A DNA stretch of 64,000 bases, taken from CAYFZR01 sp964347835 [NCBI: uncultured archaeon] (GTDB lineage: Archaea; CAYFZR01). Made by a program: the position numbers and the translations under genes. The stretch lies in NCBI GenBank assembly GCA_964347835.1, contig CAYFZR010000018.1, forward strand, positions 1-64,000. The letters run 5' to 3'. The notes beneath the pieces are model-generated. The model did no database searches. It was not told the origin of the DNA and was given only the letters and a program-made list of their open reading frames with translations. Positions 34,647 to 42,792 of this stretch are shown in pieces. Numbering within the stretch: position 1 is the first letter of the stretch; every line of letters starts with the position of its first letter.

Positions 34647-35641
34647 ATTTTTTCCACCTTTATACCTACTGAATCCTTGATTGGAGGTATTATCGTAGCA
34701 TCCTTGCTCTTTTTAAATCTTACCTTACTTTCAAAATTTATAGGCTCGTATACATCATTTTTAACGATAAAATTCCCCATCTCATCCAATATCTCGCATA
34801 GTCCGATAATTGGAGTTGTAATTCTTGGATTTATTTCTATGATATAAGGAATGTCTGAATAAACGATATCTACTCCTAGATATCCATTTGCGCCATCAAA
34901 GCATTCTACTGCATTAATTGCTTCTTCAAAAATCTCTTCTTTTGCTCCATGCTCTACTGGTAATTCTCCTCCTAAATATTTAAAATCTTTTAGATCTATG
35001 AACTGTCTGTTTAGACTTATAGGATAAACATCATCTCCAAAAATTAGACTCACGCTTAAATGCAAACCCTCAATATATTCTTGAACGATGAAATCTTCAA
35101 AACTAGATTCGTCTCTTATTTTTTCCAACGCACGATTAAGATCTCTCTCGTCCCTCACCAAAGAGAGCCCAGCACAAGAAACACCATCTAAGGGCTTAAT
35201 GATAAAAGGAAAATCCATATCTATCTTTTTATCCTTAACAACTATTGATTTGGGTATATTTACCTTTTTTAACTTCTTATACATAATAGATTTATCTGAG
35301 TTGTCGTAAATAAATTTACTTTTAGAGTTCAATAAATTTAAATTATTTTCTAATCTTTTAACAATTTCATAGAGTTCAAAATCACTTTCTGGAGCGATAA
35401 TCAATGCTGAATCTACATTTTCAGTTTCATTTTCGAGAATTTCAATATAATTATCATTTATAGGATCTATTTTTACAGAAGAGGAAAAATTCAACCTTTT
35501 ATCTATGGGAACCATGACTTCATGCTTTTTAGAGATAGATTTCATTAAAGAATATAGCATTCCATAGCCTTCTGCGAGTATGCTCATGTCTAATTCTTCC
35601 ATTGCTCCGCCAGAGGCGTATTCCCAAAGTAGTAGTTTCAT
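34643..35641 (-). CDS. mfnD: Tyramine--L-glutamate ligase MfnD
   Basis: 332 residues. ATP-grasp enzyme: the N-terminal MKLLLWEYASGGAM is diagnostic, with FIIKPLDGVSCAGLSLV, FIVQEYIEGLHLSVSLI and IIEINPRITTPIIGL in the ATP and metal site. It joins tyramine to glutamate in methanofuran synthesis. First of three overlapping mfn genes; mfnA, mfnB and mfnC are not in this window. A PIG-L gene lies 61 bases upstream on the same strand. Confidence 0.92.
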   Translation of the reverse strand: MKLLLWEYASGGAMEELDMSILAEGYGMLYSLMKSISKKHEVMVPIDKRLNFSSSVKIDPINDNYIEILENETENVDSALIIAPESDFELYEIVKRLENNLNLLNSKSKFIYDNSDKSIMYKKLKKVNIPKSIVVKDKKIDMDFPFIIKPLDGVSCAGLSLVRDERDLNRALEKIRDESSFEDFIVQEYIEGLHLSVSLIFGDDVYPISLNRQFIDLKDFKYLGGELPVEHGAKEEIFEEAINAVECFDGANGYLGVDIVYSDIPYIIEINPRITTPIIGLCEILDEMGNFIVKNDVYEPINFESKVRFKKSKDATIIPPIKDSVGIKVEKI

Positions 35642-35702
35642 GGTCTTAATTAGAATGATGGTATAAAAAATGATGCGGTTAATTTAATCTGAAAAATCTT
35701 AA

Positions 35703-36308
35703 TTATTTATAAATTACTCTTGCCACTTCAAATGCTTCTGCTGCTTTTAAATTTGCCTGGAAACCTCTAAACTCCGCTAAACCTTTCACTGCCTTTGCTC
35801 TCATGTAATACTTGTTTCTCTGGGTACTGTGAGATTGTAGGGCCTTTACCTTCAAATTTAATGTCTTTTCTATGTTTATGTATATCTGGGGAGAAAACTC
35901 AGCAAATGTAGCAGGAGTCTCATACATGAGTACCTCAGAAACATTCCTGCACGCTGCTTGGGTTGCAATGCTGGTTCCAACGTGGTCTTGGTGTCTGTCT
36001 TTGCTTGAATGGGTGTATACCCGAGTTGGTTCATATTTATTAACGTAATATTCAATCAAATCAATCGTTTGTTTAATGGAATCATGGATGAATGTGTCAT
36101 TAAGATTTCCAAAAATTGGCGATTCTATGCCCAGCATCTTTATCGCTTCTTTAGATTCTCTGATCCTTACACTTGGATCTCCTCCAATTTCCCCCTTCGT
36201 CAGAAATAATACTTGTACCTTGTCCCTTTCTTTTACGTGCTTGGCTAAAGTACCTCCGCAACCAAGTTCTACATCATCTGGATGCGCACCAATAGCCAAT
36301 ACATTCAT
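35703..36308 (-). CDS. PIG-L family deacetylase 1
   Basis: 201 residues. LmbE/PIG-L fold with the metal site AIGAHPDDVELGCGG near the N-terminus and HQDHVGT later. Zinc-dependent deacetylases of N-acetylglucosamine conjugates (GlcNAc-PI, mycothiol and bacillithiol intermediates). It is 4 bases downstream of a second PIG-L gene. The two share SKDRHQDH/HEKHQDH and LMYETP, so they are tandem paralogues. Confidence 0.9.
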   Translation of the reverse strand: MNVLAIGAHPDDVELGCGGTLAKHVKERDKVQVLFLTKGEIGGDPSVRIRESKEAIKMLGIESPIFGNLNDTFIHDSIKQTIDLIEYYVNKYEPTRVYTHSSKDRHQDHVGTSIATQAACRNVSEVLMYETPATFAEFSPQIYINIEKTLNLKVKALQSHSTQRNKYYMRAKAVKGLAEFRGFQANLKAAEAFEVARVIYK

Positions 36309-36312
36309 GAGA

Positions 36313-36945
36313 TCAATCTTCCCATTTTTTGATTATTCTGGCAACCTCAAAAGCCTCTGCAGATATAACTTTTTCTTCTCCGATATATAGACCTGACTGA
36401 TATCCTCTAAATCTTGCAAGACCCTCAATTGATGCTACTCTAGTATAGCTCTTATGCATCTGGGACTTATGGGCTTTAACTGCGTTTATCTTGGTTTCAA
36501 TGAACTTCGTTATATCTACGAAGTACTGCGGAGAAAAATTTTCCATGGTGTTGGGAGTTTCATACATTAGGATTTCTGGTACATATCTCCCGGCAGAAAG
36601 GCTTGCATAGGCAGTATTTCTATGATCTTGATGCTTTTCATGGATTGTATGGGTGTAAATCCTTTTTGGACTCACCTTCTCGATAATTTCTTCTATGACT
36701 GCAATCGTTGACGCATCATCGTGTATCATGGTCTCTGGTAAGTCTGCGAAGAAAATATTCCTGGCTCCAAGTATTTTGGCTGCTTCTTTGGCCTCTTTTT
36801 TTCTGGTTTCAGGATCATAGCTTTTTTCGCCGCTACTCAAAGACAAGAGATATACCTCATCTTTCGAATAGACATGTCTAGCCAAGGTGCCGAAACATCC
36901 AAGCTCGCAGTCATCTGGATGTGCCTTAATCGCCAAAATATTCAT
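36313..36945 (-). CDS. PIG-L family deacetylase 2
   Basis: 210 residues. Same family: AIKAHPDDCELGCFG, EKHQDHRNTAY and EILMYETPNTMENFSPQYFVD. A Cys replaces the usual Val after the DD pair. Start ATG overlaps the stop of the amidotransferase gene by 4 bases. The pair likely deacetylates two related N-acetyl compounds or forms a heteromer; the substrate may belong to a coenzyme or surface glycan. Confidence 0.9.
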   Translation of the reverse strand: MNILAIKAHPDDCELGCFGTLARHVYSKDEVYLLSLSSGEKSYDPETRKKEAKEAAKILGARNIFFADLPETMIHDDASTIAVIEEIIEKVSPKRIYTHTIHEKHQDHRNTAYASLSAGRYVPEILMYETPNTMENFSPQYFVDITKFIETKINAVKAHKSQMHKSYTRVASIEGLARFRGYQSGLYIGEEKVISAEAFEVARIIKKWED

Positions 36946-38303
36946 AAAAATACCTCGGATTTAAGTTTAGATACAAATTCGTTAGTACTAAGACCAAATT
37001 CTCTGGATATCTTTTTTAATAATTTATGAAATCCTGTTCCGTATTGCATAGCCTTTTTTTCTTTTTTAATAACCTCATTTGGTAATTTCATTTCTTTTGC
37101 AGCCTTTTTTAATGGATACTTCCTCATCCCATCTTTTATTTTTAGGATACCGGGTATTTGGAAGGCATATTTTACCACATCTATATCTAAGTAGGGTAAT
37201 CTTAGCAATATAGAATTTGCCATACTTGCCTTATCGTCTCTCTCAAGATTTGTTCTGTATATATTTAAAAATTCCTTCCACAGGATCTCGTTTAAAGATT
37301 CTTTGTATCCCAGATATTTGTAGTATCCACCAAATAACTCATCTGCACCCTGTCCTGCAAGCACAACTTTGAGGCCCAATTCTTTGGCGGTTTTCGTTGC
37401 TAAATACATGGGTATTCCGATGCTCAAGTTAAGAGCGCTCAGATCCTCTATCGCGTAGCACACCTCCTTGATACATCGTTTTACATCTTGGATAGAGAAT
37501 TCTCGAGCGCATAAATCTATATCTAAAAAAGAGGCTACCTTTTTCGCTTCCTTTATGTCGTGAGAGCCCGCCATTCCAACGGTAATGCATGTTAGATCTT
37601 TTTCACATAGACTCACTAGTAATGTACTGTCTATCCCTCCGGAAAAAAGAATTCCAAGTTTATTTAAATCTCTTATTCTTTTTTCAACAGCGTATCTTAA
37701 TTTTTTAATTAAAATGCTCGCATCAAAAGCGCCTTCTTCTGGTCTCTCTCTATCCAAGGAGATTATTCCTGTATCTCCATCAAAAGTCAGTAAGCTATAT
37801 GGTTCTAAAGTTTTGATTTCTCCGTCTGAGAAACCTACTTTAATCAATGCTTTTTTCTCGGATGCAAAGGCAAATTCTTTTTTTCCGTTTTGATTATTTC
37901 TTTTATATACATAGTAGAGGGGCTTTATTCCGATATAATCTCTCGACAAAAATATTTCTTCTTCGTTGAATAAAGCAAAGGCGAAATCTCCGTCTAAGGT
38001 ACGAATCGTATCAACTAAGTTATTTTTTATCTCAATTGAATTATAAACCTGACCGTCTAGGAAAAGATGGTATTTTTCTTCTAACGGAATTATATCTTCC
38101 TTTTCAGAAATCAAAAGTCTTGAATGACCTAATGAAAAATTTGATCTTTTATCAATTTCTAAATCGTCAATTTTAGATGAATAACTAATTTTTTCTGACT
38201 GGAAAAGATAAAAGGAATCTTCTCCTCTGTGTTTCATTATATTTAGCATATCATACACTTTTACGCTCGCATCTTTCCCAACTACTCCACAGATGGAAGA
38301 CAT
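36942..38303 (-). CDS. Asparagine synthase-like glutamine amidotransferase
   Basis: 453 residues from the ATG at 38303. N-terminal glutaminase domain (ICGVVG, then MKHRGEDSF and SLGHSRLLISE) and C-terminal PP-loop synthetase (LFSGGIDSTLLVSL, LAGQGADELFGGY, LRLPYLDIDVV). The nucleophile Cys would be residue 5 (MSSIC), not residue 2 as in AsnB, so four residues must be removed or translation starts elsewhere. Homologues amidate asparagine, uronic acids or other carboxylates. Its co-translation with two PIG-L genes suggests a sugar or coenzyme substrate rather than free aspartate. Confidence 0.85.
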   Translation of the reverse strand: MSSICGVVGKDASVKVYDMLNIMKHRGEDSFYLFQSEKISYSSKIDDLEIDKRSNFSLGHSRLLISEKEDIIPLEEKYHLFLDGQVYNSIEIKNNLVDTIRTLDGDFAFALFNEEEIFLSRDYIGIKPLYYVYKRNNQNGKKEFAFASEKKALIKVGFSDGEIKTLEPYSLLTFDGDTGIISLDRERPEEGAFDASILIKKLRYAVEKRIRDLNKLGILFSGGIDSTLLVSLCEKDLTCITVGMAGSHDIKEAKKVASFLDIDLCAREFSIQDVKRCIKEVCYAIEDLSALNLSIGIPMYLATKTAKELGLKVVLAGQGADELFGGYYKYLGYKESLNEILWKEFLNIYRTNLERDDKASMANSILLRLPYLDIDVVKYAFQIPGILKIKDGMRKYPLKKAAKEMKLPNEVIKKEKKAMQYGTGFHKLLKKISREFGLSTNEFVSKLKSEVFL

Positions 38304-38347
38304 GGTCCTCAATTTTGCCTATTTTTCTAAATATTTGTCTAGCCAAA

Positions 38348-38357
38348 TTATATATAT
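38348..38357 (+). promoter_or_regulatory. TATA box of the pilin-like gene operon
   Basis: TTATATATAT with transcription expected to begin near 38378 and the ATG at 38397 preceded by GGGG. It drives the plus-strand operon from the pilin-like protein to at least the F420 reductase. Confidence 0.45.
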
Positions 38358-38396
38358 TACGGAGAATAATTCTCGTTTGAACGTTTGGGGATTGAA

Positions 38397-38576
38397 ATGG
38401 ACGAGAGAGGACAGGGTGCCCTGGAATACATGCTTATGATAGCCCTTTCTTTGGCAGTTATAGCTGCTATGCTCACGATTTTTCCAGGAAAGCCTAGTGA
38501 ATCTGCACAAAAAGCCAGAAGAGCATTTAATATAACAAACGAAAGCATTGAAGGAATTCTAGAAGAGGCAACATGA
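38397..38576 (+). CDS. Class III signal peptide (pilin-like) protein
   Basis: 59 residues. N-terminus MDERGQGALEYMLMIALSLAV has the QGALEYMLMI motif of class III signal peptides, cut between Gly5 and Gln6 by the archaeal prepilin peptidase EppA, followed by a hydrophobic helix. Short pilin-like subunit of an archaeal type IV pilus or related membrane complex. The TGA overlaps the ATG of the UPF0200 gene. Confidence 0.88.
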   Translation: MDERGQGALEYMLMIALSLAVIAAMLTIFPGKPSESAQKARRAFNITNESIEGILEEAT

Positions 38577-39118
38577 AGATACTATGTATTACAGGTATGC
38601 CAGGATCAGGAAAGACACAGGCTTTGAAGGTTTTTTATAAAAAAGGTTTTTCAATAGTTTCTATGGGTGATGTTATCAGAGATCTAGCGAGAGAAAGAGG
38701 GATTAAGGAAGATCCTGAGTCAATTGGTAAACTAGCCGTTGAAATAAGGAAAGATGAAGGAGAAGATGCGGTAGCAAAGAGATGTATAAAAAAGATTTCG
38801 GGGTTAAGCAAAAATGTTATTATTGAAGGAATAAGGAGTCTACCTGAAATTGAGTGTTTTAAAAACTACTTTGAGGATTTCGTTATAGTATCCATTCACG
38901 CATCTCCCAAAATAAGATGTAAAAGACTAAAAAGAAGAGGAAGAGCAGATGATCCGCGGAATTTTAAAGAGTTTTTAGAAAGAGAGAGAAGAGAATTGGA
39001 TATAGGTATAGGATCGGTAATTGCCATCGCTGATTTTATGGTTGTGAATGAAAGTTCTTTGGAAAAACTATATGAGGAGATAGAAACGATAGCAAAGAAT
39101 TATGAAGGTGACAGTTAG
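38573..39118 (+). CDS. UPF0200 family nucleotide kinase-like protein
   Basis: 181 residues. P-loop GMPGSGKT (8-15), then SMGDVIRDLARERG and RGRADDPRNFKEFLERERRE. This archaeal family resembles dephospho-CoA and adenylate kinases; its substrate is not settled. It overlaps both neighbours (pilin-like upstream, UPF0201 downstream), a gene pair conserved in euryarchaea. Confidence 0.9.
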   Translation: MKILCITGMPGSGKTQALKVFYKKGFSIVSMGDVIRDLARERGIKEDPESIGKLAVEIRKDEGEDAVAKRCIKKISGLSKNVIIEGIRSLPEIECFKNYFEDFVIVSIHASPKIRCKRLKRRGRADDPRNFKEFLERERRELDIGIGSVIAIADFMVVNESSLEKLYEEIETIAKNYEGDS

Positions 39119-39506
39119 AACTAAGATTTATCCTACCGAAGATATTGAAAAAGTTAAAAAAGCAGTAAAAAATCTTTTCCCCACTATAAAGATCGATATA
39201 TCGGAGGAAGAAAAAACATTGGTCGGAAAGGGGAACGAAGAAGCAATAACTCATTTTAGATATCTCTTGCATAGAGGAAGGATATTGGATGCTGCAAGAA
39301 AGGTAATAAAATCTGGAACAAGGAAAGATGGAAATATTTATCATTCGCGATTTGACGTAAATAAACAAGTAGCATTCATAGGGAAGATCAGTTTTTCTAC
39401 AGAAGGCGAATCTCCTTTAGGACCTATAACAGTAGAGATCGAAAGCAAAGAAGAATTTATAGATTGGTTGGTCCCACAGACCATAAATGGTAGACCGGTG
39501 AAATAG
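39102..39506 (+). CDS. UPF0201 family RNA-binding-like protein
   Basis: 134 residues. Matches the archaeal UPF0201/COG1325 family (VRTKIYPTEDIEKVKKAVKNLFP, LGPITVEIES, NGRPVK), a fold related to ribosomal L5 and thought to bind RNA. Starts inside the 3' end of the UPF0200 gene (17-base overlap). Confidence 0.9.
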   Translation: MKVTVRTKIYPTEDIEKVKKAVKNLFPTIKIDISEEEKTLVGKGNEEAITHFRYLLHRGRILDAARKVIKSGTRKDGNIYHSRFDVNKQVAFIGKISFSTEGESPLGPITVEIESKEEFIDWLVPQTINGRPVK

Positions 39507-40277
39507 ATGGAGATAGGAGCACCCTCATCAGCGTTTTATAATGATATGGAATCTTCTTTGAAAAAAGCAGTGGAAATTGGACTCGATGCCATCGAGATAG
39601 TTGGCGAAGGACCTCATTCACTAAACGAAATTAATGTCCAAACAATCAAAGATTTTAGAAATTCTTTTGATTTGAGTTTAAAGATTCATGCACCATTCTC
39701 TGACCTCAATATAGCTAGTTTAAATGAAAAAATGAGAGAAACGGCTCTAGAATTAATATTTTCTTCTATAGATCTTTCTTACGAACTTGAAGCAGATTTA
39801 GTAAACATTCATCCGGGTCACTTATCCCCTTTGGGTCTAAGATTTCCGGAACAAGCCTGGAAAACTAACATCGAGAGTATGAAGAAATGCGCCAAAAGAG
39901 CAGAAAAGTTGGGTATAAAACTTACATTTGAGAATTTACCAACTAGAGAAGGTGTATTTTGCTCTACAGTTGAGGAGATAAAGACTGTACTCAGGGAGGT
40001 CCCGGAAATAGGATATACCTTAGATATAGGACATGCATTCACAACCGATAACCCTACAGAGTTTTTTGATCTAAAATTTGATCATTTGCATCTTCATGAT
40101 AACGACGAAAAAAAAGACCTACACCTCCCTTTGGGGTTAGGTAATATAGACATCTCAAAGGTTTTAAAAATTATAGAGGAGAAAAAATACAGTGGATCCA
40201 TAATATTAGAGTCAAGGGATTTATTGAATTTGAAGAGGAGTTTAGAATATTTAAGAAGGTGGGGGGTTGTAGATTGA
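39507..40277 (+). CDS. Sugar phosphate isomerase/epimerase-like TIM barrel protein
   Basis: 256 residues. AP-endonuclease-2/xylose-isomerase-like TIM barrel: IEIVGEGPHSL, LKIHAPFSDLNIAS, LVNIHPGHLSP, LTFENLPT, GYTLDIGHAF, HLHLHDND and ILESRDL. The His, Glu and Asp residues form a divalent-metal site. Many archaeal members are of unknown function, some act on sugars. Starts directly after the UPF0201 stop. Confidence 0.85.
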   Translation: MEIGAPSSAFYNDMESSLKKAVEIGLDAIEIVGEGPHSLNEINVQTIKDFRNSFDLSLKIHAPFSDLNIASLNEKMRETALELIFSSIDLSYELEADLVNIHPGHLSPLGLRFPEQAWKTNIESMKKCAKRAEKLGIKLTFENLPTREGVFCSTVEEIKTVLREVPEIGYTLDIGHAFTTDNPTEFFDLKFDHLHLHDNDEKKDLHLPLGLGNIDISKVLKIIEEKKYSGSIILESRDLLNLKRSLEYLRRWGVVD

Positions 40278-40897
40278 TAGCAATTATCGGAGGTACTGGA
40301 GAACAAGGAATGGGCCTAGCTATGAGACTTTCTATGGCTGGTGAGGAGGTGATAATTGGGTCAAGAAACGCTGAAAAGGCCAAAAAAGCGTCTGAAATTA
40401 TAAAAGAAAAAATAAGGGATGCCAAGGTTACTGGACTTATAAATGAAGAAGCTGCGGAGAAAGGAGATATAATAATTGTTTCTGTACCTTATAAAGCCCA
40501 AAAAAATATATTAAAAAGCATAAGCCCTTTCTTGAGTGAAGACGATATCGTTGTGGATGTTACAGTCCCTCTGGAAGAGATTACAGACTCTGCAGCAGAA
40601 AGGGCTAGAGAAATTCTACCTCCTCGTGTAAAGCTGGTCTCAGCATTCCATAATGTTAGCGCAAAATCCCTCTTGGATATAGATAAGCCTGTTGATTGCG
40701 ATATAATCGTATGTGGAGATAATGAAAAATCTAAAGAACGGATAATGGAACTAGCAGAAAAAATTGATAACTTACGAGCCATAGATGGTGGATCTTTAAG
40801 AAATTCAAGGATAGTTGAAAGCATAACCTCTTTATTGATGGATATAAATAAAAGATATAAGACTAACACTGGTATTAGAATAACAGGGAAATTATAA
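40274..40897 (+). CDS. fno: F420H2:NADP+ oxidoreductase (Fno)
   Basis: 207 residues from TTG 40274, which overlaps the TGA of the preceding gene and has GGGGGG 7 bases upstream; the GTG at 40259 is less likely. Rossmann motif IAIIGGTGEQGMGLAMRLSMAGEEVIIGSRN (in parts), with GSRNAEKA for NADP, then VSVPYKAQ and SAFHNVSA. It moves hydride between F420 and NADP, supplying NADPH for biosynthesis. Its presence supports F420 use in this organism. Confidence 0.92.
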   Translation: MIAIIGGTGEQGMGLAMRLSMAGEEVIIGSRNAEKAKKASEIIKEKIRDAKVTGLINEEAAEKGDIIIVSVPYKAQKNILKSISPFLSEDDIVVDVTVPLEEITDSAAERAREILPPRVKLVSAFHNVSAKSLLDIDKPVDCDIIVCGDNEKSKERIMELAEKIDNLRAIDGGSLRNSRIVESITSLLMDINKRYKTNTGIRITGKL

Positions 40898-40907
40898 GAG
40901 GGATATT

Positions 40908-41249
40908 ATGCTTTGGTTGCTAGTGGCCATAACTCTAAATATTACTGATTTATTGCATGAGCATATATTTTGGAAGAAGTTTGAACCTTACTACTTAGTT
41001 TTCGGCAGTCTACTAAGGATAAGGTTAAATCCTATTGGTCTATGGTTTGTACATGAATTGATAGAGTCTATTTTTCACTTTTTCATAATTTCTATCCTGT
41101 TCTTCTCGTTTACTATAGGATTTCTTGCTGCAATGATTCATCTAGCCCTAGACGCTTATCATACTCTATTCATACATAGAATCTCTGATAAGACCCACAG
41201 ATTATTACATTTTTCTTTAGAGGCGATCTTTCTATATGCCCTCATTTAA
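40908..41249 (+). CDS. Small membrane protein with conserved-looking histidines
   Basis: 113 residues with about three membrane helices. Many His and Glu residues sit in or near the membrane: LLHEHIFW, FVHELIES, HLALDAYHTLFIH, HRLLHF. I do not recognise the family. The histidine pattern could bind metal or heme. It follows fno by 10 bases and ends one base before the convergent ogg gene. Confidence 0.6.
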   Translation: MLWLLVAITLNITDLLHEHIFWKKFEPYYLVFGSLLRIRLNPIGLWFVHELIESIFHFFIISILFFSFTIGFLAAMIHLALDAYHTLFIHRISDKTHRLLHFSLEAIFLYALI

Positions 41250-41888
41250 TTACTTAAATATCTCTCCTGTTCCCTCAGACCAGAGAAGTAAATCTAATTC
41301 ATCCATCGGTATGTTTATTTCATTAGAAAAATGTCTCATTTTTTCCTCTACTCTCAGATATTCTCTTTTTGCCCAGTTTTTTGGAATATCGTCTATGATG
41401 TTGAGTAATTTTAGATTTTTCAGGACATGAACATCCAGTATTGCGAGGTTCTCACCTAGGCCTATGTTCCTCAGAAAATGACTTGCCTCTTTGAGACCGA
41501 TTCCCCTAATATTTTTTACCAACCATTCTCGAAGTTCAAAAACATCTTCAAATTCATTTAATTTTTCTTTAATTCTTATTTTTCCGTCTACGCTGAAAAA
41601 CTCTTTTGCTTCGTAGATATATCGCGCCTTATTGTTGGGAAATCTGACTCCATGTAAATTGGCTCTTATTTCATTTACATCACCTATAAAAAGAATTCCG
41701 CTTTCTTCTAAGGATTTAATTGCTCTATCGGCAACTCTAGCCCTGGATTGAGGAGTACATATACAAAAACATAGTTCTGCAAAGATTTTTTCGTCAGATT
41801 TTTTACCCGTTTCCTTAAATTCTTCTAATTTCTTTTTTATCTCATTTCTTTTTGTTTTGTATGATATTAGAATGTTCTTTATGTCCAT
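41250..41888 (-). CDS. ogg: N-glycosylase/DNA lyase (Ogg2 type)
   Basis: 212 residues. Helix-hairpin-helix glycosylase of the archaeal Ogg2 group: CICTPQSRARVAD, helix-hairpin-helix NIRGIGLKEASHFLRNIG with the catalytic Lys, and LDVHVLKNL with the catalytic Asp. It removes 8-oxoguanine and cleaves the strand. It is followed, on the same strand and within 12 bases or less, by rnz and a tRNA methyltransferase (in reverse order of transcription). Confidence 0.92.
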   Translation of the reverse strand: MDIKNILISYKTKRNEIKKKLEEFKETGKKSDEKIFAELCFCICTPQSRARVADRAIKSLEESGILFIGDVNEIRANLHGVRFPNNKARYIYEAKEFFSVDGKIRIKEKLNEFEDVFELREWLVKNIRGIGLKEASHFLRNIGLGENLAILDVHVLKNLKLLNIIDDIPKNWAKREYLRVEEKMRHFSNEINIPMDELDLLLWSEGTGEIFK

Positions 41889-41900
41889 TCAATTCTTCCA

Positions 41901-42791
41901 TCATATTTTTAGCTTCATTAGATCGTAAGCCAGCATCGTGCTCGAGAAAACCTCTTTTGCCTCTTCTAATAACTCTTTTCCATCGTATCTGGGACTAATA
42001 TGGGTCAATATCAATTTTTTTGCCTTTGCCTCCAAAGCAACATCTCCAGAATCTTTAGCAGTTGAATGAAAAGTTTCTAAAGCCCTATCTTTTAATGTAT
42101 GACTGAACGTAGAGTCATGTATGAGAAGATCACAATCGCTGGCAAGTTTTATTACACTTTCGCAAGGTCTTGTATCTGAGGAGTAAACGATGCACTTCCC
42201 TTTTCGATTTGGACCTACAACGTCCTCTAAGGATATCTCTTTTCCGTTTAGAGTTATTTTCTCTCCTCTTTCGAGTCTCGAAAACTCAGGACCTGGTTTT
42301 ATGCCAAGTTTATTTGCTTTTTCGAGGTTGAATTTGCCTCTTTTGCTGTATTCTTCTATTTTGCACGCTACAGTAGGTACTGAATGATCAGTACGAGCAA
42401 AATTGATTTTTAATTTTTCTAGTTTTATTTCTTCGTTCGATACTCCATTGATATTGATAGGGAAACCTTGAGTGTAGTAACCTATACCCAAATAATCTTT
42501 CAATTCTTTAGCAGAATCCTTTGGAGTATAAATGTAGATAGGATCTTCTCTACCCAAAAAAGACATGGTTTGAACAAGACCGCTTAGTCCTAAGAAATGA
42601 TCTCCGTGTAAATGGGAGATAACAATATTTTTTATCCGCATATAGCTTAGTTTAGAAAGCAAAAATTGTCTCTGTATACCTTCTCCACAATCTAATAGTA
42701 AAATCTCTCCATCTATCTTTATCGCAATCCCCGGCAGGTTCCTTTTTGTGGTAGGAATACTTCCTGAAGTACCAAGGAAAGTTATCTCCAT
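41901..42791 (-). CDS. rnz: Ribonuclease Z
   Basis: 296 residues. MBL-fold tRNA 3' endonuclease: ITFLGTSGSIPTTKRN, HLHGDH at residues 60-65, the exosite region around GKFNLEKANKLGIKPGPEFSRLERGE (in parts), SSDTRPCES and LTHISPRY. Cleaves 3' trailers from tRNA precursors. Two bases separate it from the tRNA methyltransferase gene. Confidence 0.94.
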   Translation of the reverse strand: MEITFLGTSGSIPTTKRNLPGIAIKIDGEILLLDCGEGIQRQFLLSKLSYMRIKNIVISHLHGDHFLGLSGLVQTMSFLGREDPIYIYTPKDSAKELKDYLGIGYYTQGFPININGVSNEEIKLEKLKINFARTDHSVPTVACKIEEYSKRGKFNLEKANKLGIKPGPEFSRLERGEKITLNGKEISLEDVVGPNRKGKCIVYSSDTRPCESVIKLASDCDLLIHDSTFSHTLKDRALETFHSTAKDSGDVALEAKAKKLILTHISPRYDGKELLEEAKEVFSSTMLAYDLMKLKI

Positions 42792-42792
42792 A

